Assembly (NCBI RefSeq): GCF_900178525.1
Contig: NZ_FXDJ01000005.1
Coordinates: forward strand, 1 to 64,000
Length of the DNA stretch: 64,000 bases
Source of the DNA: Massilibacteroides vaginae
GTDB lineage: Bacteria; Bacteroidota; Bacteroidia; Bacteroidales; Tannerellaceae
Direction of reading: 5' to 3'
Shown here: piece after piece, positions 7,965-16,765 of the stretch
Position numbering within the stretch: the first letter of the stretch is position 1
Layout: every line of letters begins with the position of its first letter
Program-made: the position numbers and the translations under genes
Notes under the pieces: generated by a model
What the model saw: only the letters and a program-made list of their open reading frames with translations
Told to the model about the DNA's origin: nothing
Databases searched by the model: none

Positions 7965-9845
7965 ATGAATATGAAAGACACTCTTGAGACTAATCTACCA
8001 ATTGATGAGAATAAATTGGAAGAAACTACAACACCAGAAGTTACACCGGAAGTTACTCCGGAAAATACTGTTGCAGAAACAACCGAAGTAAAAACAGACG
8101 ACACGGTTCCTGAAGAACCTCCTCATGCTGCGGCAGGAAAGTTGTCAAAAGAAGATATTATCTCGAAACTAAGTGAGCTGGTTGAGCATATAGAAGATGC
8201 TGTACGTAATGAAGTAGATTCACTAAAGCAGGCATTCTACAAAATCCGCAGAGGAGAGATAGAGGGTCTTAAAAGCACGTTTATTGAAGAAGGTGGAGAG
8301 GAAAAGGATTTTGTGGCTCCGGAAGACGAAACAGAAGGCAAACTGAAAGAACTTTTAGCCAGATATAAAGAAAAAAGAGCTGAAATAGTTGCCGAAGAAG
8401 ATCGTTTAAAGGCAGCTAACCACGCGTTGAAGCTACAGTTGATCGATCAGCTTAAAACACTTACGGAAAGTCAGGAAGATTTCAACAAACTCTACAATGA
8501 GTTCAAAGATATCCAGCAACGTTGGAAAGAAGTTAAGGCGGTACCTCAGGAAGTTTCCGGCGAACTATGGCGCAACTACCAAATATACAGCGAGAAGTTT
8601 TATGATATCATAAAAATCAACAATCAATTCCGCGATTATGATTTTAAGAAAAATCTGGAATTGAAAACCGCATTATGCGAAGCAGTAGAAAAATTGCAGG
8701 AAGAGCCGGATGTGGTTTCTGCTTTCCATCAACTTCAAAAGCTTCATCAGCAATGGCGTGAGATAGGCCCGGTTGCCAAAGAATTCAGAGACGAAATATG
8801 GGGACGATTTAAGGCCGCGTCTACTGTTATCAACAAACGACACCAGGAACACTTCGAACAGTTGAAAGGTAAAGAACAAGATAACCTGGAAGCAAAAACG
8901 GCAATTTGCGAAGAAATTGAGGCGATAGACTACACAAAACTTCTTACATTCAAAGATTGGGAAGAAAAAAACAAATTAGTACTGGGCTTGCAAGACAAAT
9001 GGAAAACAATCGGTTTTGCGCCTAAAAAACATAACGTAAAAATATTTGAACGTTTCCGTGCCGCTTGTGATACTTACTTCAAAAACAAAAGTGAATTTTA
9101 CAAGGGAATCAAGGAAGATATGGAGAAAAATCTTGACCTGAAAAAAGTTTTATGCGAAAAGGCAGAGGCTTTGAAGGACAGTCAGGATTGGAAAGAAACA
9201 ACAGATTTATTGATCGGAATCCAGAAAGAATGGAAAACGATAGGCCCGGTTGCCCGTAAACATTCGGATGCTATATGGAAACGCTTTATCTCTGCTTGCG
9301 ACTACTTTTTTGAACAAAAGAACAAGAATGTTTCTTCTCAGAAATCAGTTGAGCAGGCTAATTTAGTTGCCAAGAAAGCCGCAATCGAAAAGATCAACAC
9401 ATTGGATGTAACCTTATCTCACGATGAAGCACTGGCTCAACTCAAAGAATATATGGCCGAATGGAGCGCTGTCGGATTTGTTCCCTTCAGAGATAAGGAT
9501 AAAATATACAAAGAGTTTCATGAAGCGGTAGACAAACAGTATGAGCGTTTAAATGTAGACCGGAACGATAGAAGAATGCAATCTTTCAAAGAAAACATCT
9601 CAGACATCGCAGGTAGTGGACGTGGTAAAGGACGCTTATATAACGAACGAGACAGATTGATGCGTACTTACGATAGAATGAAAAACGAGCTTCAAACCTA
9701 CGAAAACAACATGGGATTCCTTAGTATCTCTTCAAAAGGGGGTGGCGGCTTACTGAAAGACATGGAGCGTAAGATCGAGAAGCTGAAGGAAGAAATGGAG
9801 CTCATTATTAAGAAAATTGATACGATTGACGATAATTTGGAATAA
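7965..9845 (+). CDS. DUF349 repeat protein
   Basis: This 626-residue cytoplasmic protein is built of about five DUF349 units of roughly 70-80 residues. Each carries a W-x-x-(I/V)-G-x-(V/A)-P-like signature: WREIGPVAKE, WKTIGFAPKKH, WKTIGPVARKH and WSAVGFVPF. The first 60 residues are acidic and low in complexity with repeated TPEV. The C-terminus (about 540-626) is a coiled coil ending in many E and K. The family is widespread in Bacteroidota and its biochemical role is unknown to me. An ATG two codons downstream (7971) is an equally good start. A perfect terminator follows. Confidence 0.85.
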   Translation: MNMKDTLETNLPIDENKLEETTTPEVTPEVTPENTVAETTEVKTDDTVPEEPPHAAAGKLSKEDIISKLSELVEHIEDAVRNEVDSLKQAFYKIRRGEIEGLKSTFIEEGGEEKDFVAPEDETEGKLKELLARYKEKRAEIVAEEDRLKAANHALKLQLIDQLKTLTESQEDFNKLYNEFKDIQQRWKEVKAVPQEVSGELWRNYQIYSEKFYDIIKINNQFRDYDFKKNLELKTALCEAVEKLQEEPDVVSAFHQLQKLHQQWREIGPVAKEFRDEIWGRFKAASTVINKRHQEHFEQLKGKEQDNLEAKTAICEEIEAIDYTKLLTFKDWEEKNKLVLGLQDKWKTIGFAPKKHNVKIFERFRAACDTYFKNKSEFYKGIKEDMEKNLDLKKVLCEKAEALKDSQDWKETTDLLIGIQKEWKTIGPVARKHSDAIWKRFISACDYFFEQKNKNVSSQKSVEQANLVAKKAAIEKINTLDVTLSHDEALAQLKEYMAEWSAVGFVPFRDKDKIYKEFHEAVDKQYERLNVDRNDRRMQSFKENISDIAGSGRGKGRLYNERDRLMRTYDRMKNELQTYENNMGFLSISSKGGGGLLKDMERKIEKLKEEMELIIKKIDTIDDNLE

Positions 9846-9866
9846 TCTCTCATTTATAAATCTCAT

Positions 9867-9898
9867 AAAGCCGTCTCTTACAGACGGCTTTATTTTTA
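9867..9898 (+). terminator. Terminator after the DUF349 gene
   Basis: AAAGCCGTCT (9867-9876) and AGACGGCTTT (9882-9891) form a perfect 10-bp stem with a 5-base loop, followed by ATTTTTAT. Confidence 0.9.
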
Positions 9899-9908
9899 TC
9901 TGTACACA

Positions 9909-11090
9909 ATGCCTGCTTTTCATATATTTAATCCGGGACATGAAACAGCCGTATTACTCGGCACGTTAAACTATACTCCTCCTACAAATGTCGGCTGTAT
10001 GACAAAAGATTTAGCCGGTCTTCCCTTCTGGTACGCCAACGCTGATGATCTCGTATATGTAGCAAAAGAGAATGGGTGTTTTGTGAATGCTTGTCCTCAG
10101 GAATTGGGCAAATTTGCTTCTCCGTTCATTGAAAAACAGGAATATACCGGGCATTACACGGCTGCACCGTGGGGCATATCTCCGCATATTCTACACTATC
10201 TAAAAACAGTTACAAAAGACAAGGCAATCAATCTCGACATTCAGGAATGGAACGCCGAATATAAAACGCTGACAGGTCGGCAAACTACGATTAAATGTCA
10301 TCAGCTTCTGTATGAGCAACTACCCCACCTGCATCTCCCCCCTCCTCCCGAAATGATGAAATCAGTTGAAGCCATTGAAATATGTATTGCCGAAAGAGAA
10401 CTACCGGTTGTTTTAAAAACACCTTTCTCCTCTTCCGGTAGAGGGATATTATGGATACGCGAACCCCAATTAACGAATGCGGAACGAAACTGGATAAAAG
10501 GCGCGATACAAAAACAAGGATTCATCAGTGTGGAGAAAGGGTTGAATAAAACCTTAGACTTCGCGATGGAATTTTACGCTGACGGAAAAGGGAATATTCG
10601 TTACGAAGGTTTGTCCGTGTTTGGCACCGAACAGAAAGGGGCATACACCGGAAACATACTGGTTTCGCAAGCGGTATTACAGAAAAAGATTGAAGCTGTT
10701 ATTGGCAAAGAACAATTTGAAAACGTTCGGAAAGCGGTTGCCGAAACACTAAAGACAGTTTATGCCCACTCCTACAATGGTTATTTAGGCGTAGATATGA
10801 TCGCGTATGAACAGAATAATCAAACGCTGATTCATCCCTGTGTGGAAGTCAACATGCGCTATACAATGGGTTTAGTGGCTCTGCGGTTATTCGAACGTTA
10901 TATCCATCCGGAAGCAGTGGGTAACTTTTATGTCACGTTCGATAAAGAACCCGGAAAAGCCTTGGTAAAACACATTGCCATGCAAAAAGAACACCCGTTA
11001 GTTATCCATGAGCAGCGAATCCGGCAAGGATACTTATCGCTTTGTCCGGTATCGGAACAAACAAACTATCGTGCCTATATAATTGTTTAA
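9909..11090 (+). CDS. Conserved hypothetical protein with ATP-grasp-like features
   Basis: The 393-residue soluble protein has no signal peptide. It contains motifs reminiscent of ATP-grasp ligases: VVLKTPFSSSGRG at about 168-179 (a lysine before a flexible Ser/Gly loop) and HPCVEVNMRYTMG near 309-321, where E and N would bind metal. The N-terminus (FHIFNPGHETAVL) is strongly patterned and probably conserved. It starts 10 bases after a terminator and ends 24 bases before pncB, so the two may be co-transcribed. A ligase or kinase activity is likely; the substrate is unknown. A link to NAD metabolism is only suggested by position. Confidence 0.6.
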   Translation: MPAFHIFNPGHETAVLLGTLNYTPPTNVGCMTKDLAGLPFWYANADDLVYVAKENGCFVNACPQELGKFASPFIEKQEYTGHYTAAPWGISPHILHYLKTVTKDKAINLDIQEWNAEYKTLTGRQTTIKCHQLLYEQLPHLHLPPPPEMMKSVEAIEICIAERELPVVLKTPFSSSGRGILWIREPQLTNAERNWIKGAIQKQGFISVEKGLNKTLDFAMEFYADGKGNIRYEGLSVFGTEQKGAYTGNILVSQAVLQKKIEAVIGKEQFENVRKAVAETLKTVYAHSYNGYLGVDMIAYEQNNQTLIHPCVEVNMRYTMGLVALRLFERYIHPEAVGNFYVTFDKEPGKALVKHIAMQKEHPLVIHEQRIRQGYLSLCPVSEQTNYRAYIIV

Positions 11091-11114
11091 CACAAAAAGA
11101 AGTACTTAAAACTT

Positions 11115-12275
11115 ATGATCATACAGTATTTTACGGACAATGACTTATACAAGTTTACAGTCATGCACGCTATTCAGAAGCTCTATCCCTGGTCTTTCGT
11201 CAAATATGAATTTATGAACAGAGGAAAAACCGCCTTTCCGGTCGGTTTCGCTGAAGCATTGCGGAAAGAAGTGAACCATCTGTCCGAATTAAAAATGAGT
11301 AAAGAAGAGAAGAAGTACATAAGCAAAAGATGCTACTTTTTCGATCCGGTGTTTATCGATTTTTTGGAAGGCTATCAATATAACCCGGAAGAAGTACATA
11401 TTGAACAAGTCGGGGGTGAATTGAAAGTCTCCATCGAAGGTTTTTGGTATCGCACGGTATTATGGGAAGTACCGCTGATGGCTATCATCTCCGAACTGTA
11501 TTTCCGTATGACAGGCGCTATTCCGCATGGGGTTGAAGAAAGAGCAAAGAAAAAAGCGCTTAGTCTGAAGGAAATCGGAGCAGATCATTCTGAATTCGGT
11601 ACACGCAGACGCTTTTCGTTTGATGTACATGACAAGGTAGTAGCCAGCCTCATCGAAAACTCCGGTTTATCTTTTAAAGGAACCAGCAATGTTTTTCTTG
11701 CGATGAAGTACAACACGACACCCATTGGAACGATTCCTCACGAATGGTTTATGTATCATGGTGCCTTATTTGGATACAGGGCGGCAACCGTAAAAGCGCT
11801 CGAAGCTTGGGTTGATGTTTTCCAGGGAAGCCTGGGAATCACGCTGACAGATACCTACACCACCGATCCATTCCTGAATTCCTTTACCCTGAAACATGCT
11901 AAACTGTTCGATGGCGTACGTTGGGACAGCGGAGACCCGTTCCTTTTCACCGATAAAATCATACGGTTCTATAAAGAAAACCGTATCGACCCTATATCTA
12001 AGACAATCGTATACAGCGATTCGCTCAATTTAGAACTGGTTGCCGAAATTAAACGCTATGTGAAGGGACGCATACATGACGCTTACGGAATAGGAACTTA
12101 CTTCACCAATGATGTAGGGGCAAATCCGCTTAATATAGTTATCAAGCTAACCGAGGTAAAAGTAAATCCTAAATCTGAATACTTGCACGCGGTAAAACTC
12201 TCCGATTCCCCCGGAAAACACACCGGAAATGAGGAAGAAATTAACCTTAGCAAACTAACATTAAACCTGAAATAA
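11115..12275 (+). CDS. pncB: Nicotinate phosphoribosyltransferase
   Basis: This enzyme makes nicotinate mononucleotide from nicotinate and PRPP in the NAD salvage pathway. The 386-residue protein has the family start DNDLYKFTMxxA (here DNDLYKFTVMHAI), the SEFGTRRRFSF block, GTSNVFLAMKY with the IPHEWFM that includes the phosphorylated His, and the PRPP-binding SGDPFLFTDK. It follows the ATP-grasp-like gene by 24 bases. No terminator is obvious after the stop; the lacI promoter lies about 80 bases further on. Confidence 0.95.
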   Translation: MIIQYFTDNDLYKFTVMHAIQKLYPWSFVKYEFMNRGKTAFPVGFAEALRKEVNHLSELKMSKEEKKYISKRCYFFDPVFIDFLEGYQYNPEEVHIEQVGGELKVSIEGFWYRTVLWEVPLMAIISELYFRMTGAIPHGVEERAKKKALSLKEIGADHSEFGTRRRFSFDVHDKVVASLIENSGLSFKGTSNVFLAMKYNTTPIGTIPHEWFMYHGALFGYRAATVKALEAWVDVFQGSLGITLTDTYTTDPFLNSFTLKHAKLFDGVRWDSGDPFLFTDKIIRFYKENRIDPISKTIVYSDSLNLELVAEIKRYVKGRIHDAYGIGTYFTNDVGANPLNIVIKLTEVKVNPKSEYLHAVKLSDSPGKHTGNEEEINLSKLTLNLK

Positions 12276-12354
12276 CAGGAAACAGTATGGTCGAACTATT
12301 CGGTTTGCAGATTATTTATTATTTCGAACGTATTATCCAACCCGTTCAAAATAG

Positions 12355-12362
12355 TATCTTTG
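12355..12362 (+). promoter_or_regulatory. -7 element for the lacI-type gene
   Basis: TATCTTTG matches TAnnTTTG exactly, 42 bases before the ATG at 12405. It overlaps an in-frame TTG (12360) that would otherwise be a possible start, which argues for the ATG. CGAAC and GTTCA-like half-sites just upstream (about 12325-12347) may be an operator, but they differ from the CGATAACGTTTCCG motif. Confidence 0.6.
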
Positions 12363-12404
12363 TCAAAAGCACACAATAGCTGTTCATCAAAAAATAGTAT
12401 TCCC

Positions 12405-13424
12405 ATGAAAAAACGCCCACCCGTTATTAAAGATATCGCTGAGATTCTCAACATTTCTGTCTCTACCGTTTCCCGGGCACTTAGAGATACGTATGATGTT
12501 AATCCTGAAACACGGAATAAGGTTCTGGCTGTAGCCAACCAGCTAAAGTACAAACCGAATATTCACGCGTCGGCTTTAGCATCGGGTAACACCAAAAACA
12601 TCGGTGTGGTTATTCCATTTATAACGAACTACTATTTTTCTACGGTTATTTCTGGCATTCAGGAAACAGCCTATCAGAATGGCTACAACCTGATTCTGTT
12701 AGTTACGAATGACAGTGCCGAACGCGAACAAAGCATGATCGAAAATTTATCGATTACCAGTCTGGATGGTTTGCTGGTTTCTATCTCTTCCAATTCCATT
12801 ATGGTAGATCATTTCCAGTCGCTCATCGACAATGGTATATCGGTAGTTTTTTTCGACCGCGTTCCTAAAGACGTAGAGGCTACTAAAGTGATGCAGGATG
12901 ATTTCCAGGGTGCTTTTGACGCGACCGAACACCTTATTCATAATGGGTATACGCGCATCGCTCATATCGCGGGCAATGAACATCTTACATTTACTCAAAA
13001 CCGTTTGCACGGTTATCTCGAGGCTTTAAAGAAGCATCAAATTCCTTTTCGTGAAGAGTGGATCATCTACTCCGGATTTTCACAACAATGCGGAGAAGAT
13101 GATATGAAGAAATTGCTCTCACTCAATGAGCAGCCGGATGCAGTTTTTGCAGTTAACGACCGGAAAGCGGTTGGAGCGATCTGCACACTTAAAAACAGCG
13201 GACTTCGTGTGGGTAAAGATATAGGTGTAATCGGTTTTACGAACGATCCCATATCCACAATCATTGATCCACCTTTAAGTACCATCGAGGAACCGGCATT
13301 CGATATCGGCAAACAAAGCTGCGAACTACTCATCAAGCATATCGGCAACAAAAAGATCCTCCCCAAAGAGATTATCTTACCAAGCAAACTGATTATTCGC
13401 GAATCCAGCAAAAGGGAAAGTTAA
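12405..13424 (+). CDS. LacI-family transcription regulator
   Basis: The 339-residue protein has the LacI layout: an N-terminal helix-turn-helix (IKDIAEILNISVSTVSRAL) with a hinge helix (ALASGNTKNIGVV), then a periplasmic-binding-protein-like sugar sensor domain to the end. The start ATG at 12405 gives MKKRPPVIKDIA, the usual position ahead of the HTH. It converges with nagA, whose stop is 18 bases away. Two operons starting at 19348 and 27030 carry the same CG-centred motif CGATAACGTTTCCG, the symmetry expected of LacI-family operators. The likely effector is an amino sugar or its phosphate. Regulator identity is strong; the regulon is inferred. Confidence 0.92.
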   Translation: MKKRPPVIKDIAEILNISVSTVSRALRDTYDVNPETRNKVLAVANQLKYKPNIHASALASGNTKNIGVVIPFITNYYFSTVISGIQETAYQNGYNLILLVTNDSAEREQSMIENLSITSLDGLLVSISSNSIMVDHFQSLIDNGISVVFFDRVPKDVEATKVMQDDFQGAFDATEHLIHNGYTRIAHIAGNEHLTFTQNRLHGYLEALKKHQIPFREEWIIYSGFSQQCGEDDMKKLLSLNEQPDAVFAVNDRKAVGAICTLKNSGLRVGKDIGVIGFTNDPISTIIDPPLSTIEEPAFDIGKQSCELLIKHIGNKKILPKEIILPSKLIIRESSKRES

Positions 13425-13442
13425 GCAGGGCTTTTTGAACAT

Positions 13443-14627
13443 TTATCCGTATACAATACGCCCGTTTACGATCGTGTTTACTACAGAAATATGATCGTCG
13501 AAGATAACGATATCCGCATCCTTACCTTTCTGCAAAGAGCCTTTTTGTTGGCTGACACCCATAATACGAGCCGGATTTACAGTCAACATCCGTACTGCTT
13601 CTATCAACGGAACATCCGCCAAATTCACCATGGAGCGAATCAAGCGATCAGTCGTTGCCACACTGCCGGCAAAAGAAGCTCTGTCCGGAAGTTTTGCAAC
13701 ACCTCCTTCAATCACGACTTTCAGCCCGTTACGTAATCCCCCAAGAATACTGTCGCCTTCGGGCATTCCTGCCCCACGCATCGCGTCTGTAACCAAAGCA
13801 ATATGTTCACTCCCCTTTATTTTATAAATCAATTTCAGAAAAGGAGCCGGCAGGTGAATACCATCTGCAATTACTTCTACATCCATCTCATCGATCAGGA
13901 AAGCACTTTCTATCACGCCTGCATACCGGTAAGCATTACGCCGCGTTACGCCGGACATACCCGAATAAAGGTGTGTCGCTAAGGTATAGCCATGTTCGAA
14001 AGCCTTAATTACATCTTCATACACAGCATCCGAATGAGCAATGGCAGGCAGCACACCGTGAGACTTCAGGCAAAGGGCAAAATCCATCGCTCCGGGAAGT
14101 TCGGGCGCCGCGCTCCACCTTGCGATCAGTCTGCCGTATGTTTCCAGAATTTCACGATACTCCTCAGGTTTCGGATCACGTATATAACGCGGATCTTGCG
14201 CACCTCGCTGGCTCATTGCAAAATATGGTCCTTCGAGATGCAGCCCCAGAAACTGCGCGCCATGTGTGTTTTTCGCATTCGCCTCTTCATAAATACGGAA
14301 GGTTTCCAATAAATCCTCGTTTTCGCTGGTCAGTGTGGTTGGAACAAGCGAAGTAGTGCCATACCGGGCATGCGTTTTCGCAACCTGCAAGAAAGCGTCG
14401 ACGTTTCCATCCATAAAGTCCGCGCCACCGCCGCCGTGCACATGCAAATCGATAAATCCCGGGGAAACATAATTTCCCCGGGCATCAATAACTTCTTCCG
14501 CTTCAAAAGGCACATCGCCATCTTCTACGGCTTTAATCAGGCCGTTCTCGATCAGCACCGTTCCACGCTCTATCAGGCGGTAAGGTGTGATAAGTCGGCC
14601 ATTATAAATTTTAATTCTTTTAGTCAT
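13443..14627 (-). CDS. nagA: N-acetylglucosamine-6-phosphate deacetylase
   Basis: This enzyme removes acetate from GlcNAc-6-P to give glucosamine-6-P for NagB. The 394-residue amidohydrolase has the metal site HVHGGGGADF near residue 60, the LGLHLEGPYF block with the catalytic-site Glu, the AHSDA and THLYSGM histidines, and the catalytic Asp in ALVTDAMRGAG. It is the last gene of a five-gene leftward operon and starts two bases after the transporter gene. Length and motifs are complete. Confidence 0.94.
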   Translation of the reverse strand: MTKRIKIYNGRLITPYRLIERGTVLIENGLIKAVEDGDVPFEAEEVIDARGNYVSPGFIDLHVHGGGGADFMDGNVDAFLQVAKTHARYGTTSLVPTTLTSENEDLLETFRIYEEANAKNTHGAQFLGLHLEGPYFAMSQRGAQDPRYIRDPKPEEYREILETYGRLIARWSAAPELPGAMDFALCLKSHGVLPAIAHSDAVYEDVIKAFEHGYTLATHLYSGMSGVTRRNAYRYAGVIESAFLIDEMDVEVIADGIHLPAPFLKLIYKIKGSEHIALVTDAMRGAGMPEGDSILGGLRNGLKVVIEGGVAKLPDRASFAGSVATTDRLIRSMVNLADVPLIEAVRMLTVNPARIMGVSQQKGSLQKGKDADIVIFDDHISVVNTIVNGRIVYG

Positions 14628-14629
14628 AG

Positions 14630-15967
14630 CTATTTCAGAAATTCTTTAAGCGACCACGCCCTGATCTTATGCCCTTTAAACGCATAATAAACCAAGTACA
14701 AATAACAAGGGAATAATACCCAATAAGCCAGCTTTACATCATAAACATCAGCCAACGCTCCATAAACCAGTGGCAGGATAGCGTTTCCGCACAATCCCAT
14801 GATAAGCAAGCCCGATCCGTCTTTGGTGTAACGTCCTAAGCCATCTAAAGCCAAAGGCCATATTCCGGCCCAGATCAAAGCGTTTGGAGCACCCAGACAT
14901 ACAACAAACCAAATAGAAACATCCGCACGGTGATTTAACCAATTAACCTCTCCCTGAAGCAATACGATGCACAAGGTTAAAATTAGTCCTAACATGGTAC
15001 ATAACTGCAACATATTTTTCTGTTTTATCACTTTCGGGATCATAACTATTCCGACTATATAACCAATAATAGCCGCGGTAAGTGTATAGGAAGGAAACAC
15101 CTTCGCTTCGAGCAGGTTCATATCCATTGAAGTGGCATACCCGATAATTGTATCTATAGCAACCACCTGTGTGCCTACATGCAAGAAAATAGCAACAGCT
15201 CCCAAAACTAAATGCGGAAACTGAAATACGCTGTGTTTGGAAGAGTTAGCCTTACTCAATTCTTCGCTCTCGTGCTCAGTATCTATCTCGGGTAAAGGAG
15301 AGTAACGAATGAATATTCCAATAATGAACAAGAAAATTCCGACTACAGTATACGGAATTACAACCCGCATGATTAATTCATCCAATGCAATTGCCCTTGC
15401 CACATCATCCATTAACGGGATAGCTGCAAATAAAGCATCATCCGTAGGTCGTAGAATAGCGGCCGAGAAAGCAAGCGGTGCCAGAATACCGGCTCCTTTA
15501 TTGCATATTCCCATAATACTGATTCGTTGCGCCGCACGTTCTTTCGGACCAAGGATGGTGATGTAAGGATTAGCCGCCGTTTGCAAAATGGCCAATCCCG
15601 TACCCAGCGTAAACAACCCGGTCAGGAAAATATAATACGTCCGGGTATACGCCGCAGGAATAAACAGCAAAGCACCAACTGCCATAATCCAGAAACCCAA
15701 CATCATGCCCCGTTTAAACCCTACTTTCTTCAGAAGCAAAGAAGAAGGAACAGACATTACAAAATAAGAGATGTAAAATGAAAAAGCAACCAGATAAGAC
15801 TGGAAGTTGGTTAATTCACACGAAATCTTAAAATAGGGAATCAATATCGCGTTGATCCAGGAAACAAAGCCGAAGATGAAAAACATCACTCCGATAATAC
15901 CAATCGAAATAATTGTATTTCGATTGGTAAGTGACGTTACATCTATTTTTTTTATATCATTACTCAT
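14630..15967 (-). CDS. FucP/NagP-type MFS sugar transporter
   Basis: The 445-residue membrane protein has about twelve hydrophobic segments and the FucP-type signatures NPYITILGPKERAA and FGFVSWINAILIPYF. This family imports fucose, glucose, galactose or N-acetylglucosamine by proton symport. Its position between nagB and nagA makes N-acetylglucosamine or a related N-acetylhexosamine the best guess, as with NagP. The motif FxFGFVSW and a complete C-terminal half indicate an intact gene. No sugar kinase is encoded in this operon, so the phosphorylation step must come from elsewhere. Confidence 0.85.
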   Translation of the reverse strand: MSNDIKKIDVTSLTNRNTIISIGIIGVMFFIFGFVSWINAILIPYFKISCELTNFQSYLVAFSFYISYFVMSVPSSLLLKKVGFKRGMMLGFWIMAVGALLFIPAAYTRTYYIFLTGLFTLGTGLAILQTAANPYITILGPKERAAQRISIMGICNKGAGILAPLAFSAAILRPTDDALFAAIPLMDDVARAIALDELIMRVVIPYTVVGIFLFIIGIFIRYSPLPEIDTEHESEELSKANSSKHSVFQFPHLVLGAVAIFLHVGTQVVAIDTIIGYATSMDMNLLEAKVFPSYTLTAAIIGYIVGIVMIPKVIKQKNMLQLCTMLGLILTLCIVLLQGEVNWLNHRADVSIWFVVCLGAPNALIWAGIWPLALDGLGRYTKDGSGLLIMGLCGNAILPLVYGALADVYDVKLAYWVLFPCYLYLVYYAFKGHKIRAWSLKEFLK

Positions 15968-15988
15968 TTTTGCGAATTTACGATTTCT

Positions 15989-16723
15989 TTATAGAAAAGC
16001 AGCTGATGATTCATCTAAAAAGAAGGCGCAACTGGCGTGATTTTGTAATACGCTTGCCGGATGTAAATTGCTTACCGGCAAGGTAAGGCAATTTCTAACG
16101 GCTTCCGCCTTACGACTATCCGGTGAAGCACAAACAACATGTTTCGCTTTCATCATCTGACGGATAGACATACTGATCGCCTGTGTGGGCACTTCTTCAA
16201 GTGAAGCAAACCAACCCTCACCCATCTGTTGCGCACGGCATTTTTCATCCAGATCAACAATCAGGTAAGCATCTTCAATATCGAAATCCGCGGGAGGATC
16301 ATTAAAAGCAAGGTGTCCGTTTTCACCAATACCGACAAAAGCAACATCTATCGGATATCGGGCGATGATTTCGCCTAATCGCTTACATTCGTCCTTCGGA
16401 TCCGCAGCCTCACCATTGATCAGATTTACATCCAACATAGCCCCCACTTTCTCAACAAAACGTTCTTTCAAATACTTTCTGAAACTGGCCTTATGCGACT
16501 CCGGTAAGCCGATATACTCATCCAGATGAAACATCCGAACCTTCGTCCAATCTATATCCTTCTCACTTATTAACTGTTCCAATGTTTCAAACTGGCTCAT
16601 CCCTGTGGCCAAAATAATATTTGCAGCACCTTTTTCCGCAATCGCTTTACGAATTAATGAAGCTGCGTATTTTCCCGCCTCAATACCAAGTTCATACTTG
16701 TCTTTCAACACATTAATTTCCAC
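15989..16723 (-). CDS. nagB: Glucosamine-6-phosphate deaminase family protein
   Basis: The 244-residue protein belongs to the NagB/6-phosphogluconolactonase fold. It has the LATGMSQFETLEQL phosphate loop, FHLDEYIGL with the catalytic Asp, and GIGENGHLAFNDPP. It should convert glucosamine-6-P to fructose-6-P plus ammonia, completing the NagA route. It lies between the GH109-like gene (42-base gap) and the transporter (21-base gap). It is slightly shorter than classical NagB (about 260-270), as is common for PUL-linked paralogues, which sometimes act as isomerase-type or galactosamine-specific deaminases. Confidence 0.88.
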   Translation of the reverse strand: MEINVLKDKYELGIEAGKYAASLIRKAIAEKGAANIILATGMSQFETLEQLISEKDIDWTKVRMFHLDEYIGLPESHKASFRKYLKERFVEKVGAMLDVNLINGEAADPKDECKRLGEIIARYPIDVAFVGIGENGHLAFNDPPADFDIEDAYLIVDLDEKCRAQQMGEGWFASLEEVPTQAISMSIRQMMKAKHVVCASPDSRKAEAVRNCLTLPVSNLHPASVLQNHASCAFFLDESSAAFL

Positions 16724-16765
16724 GTTCTTCTATTTTTGTTAATTTGTTATTTGATCTACTATTTC

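Noticed and set aside
12360-12404. Upstream TTG start for the LacI-type protein
   Set aside because: It lies inside the -7 element TATCTTTG and would add 15 residues before the normal LacI start; the ATG at 12405 fits the family.
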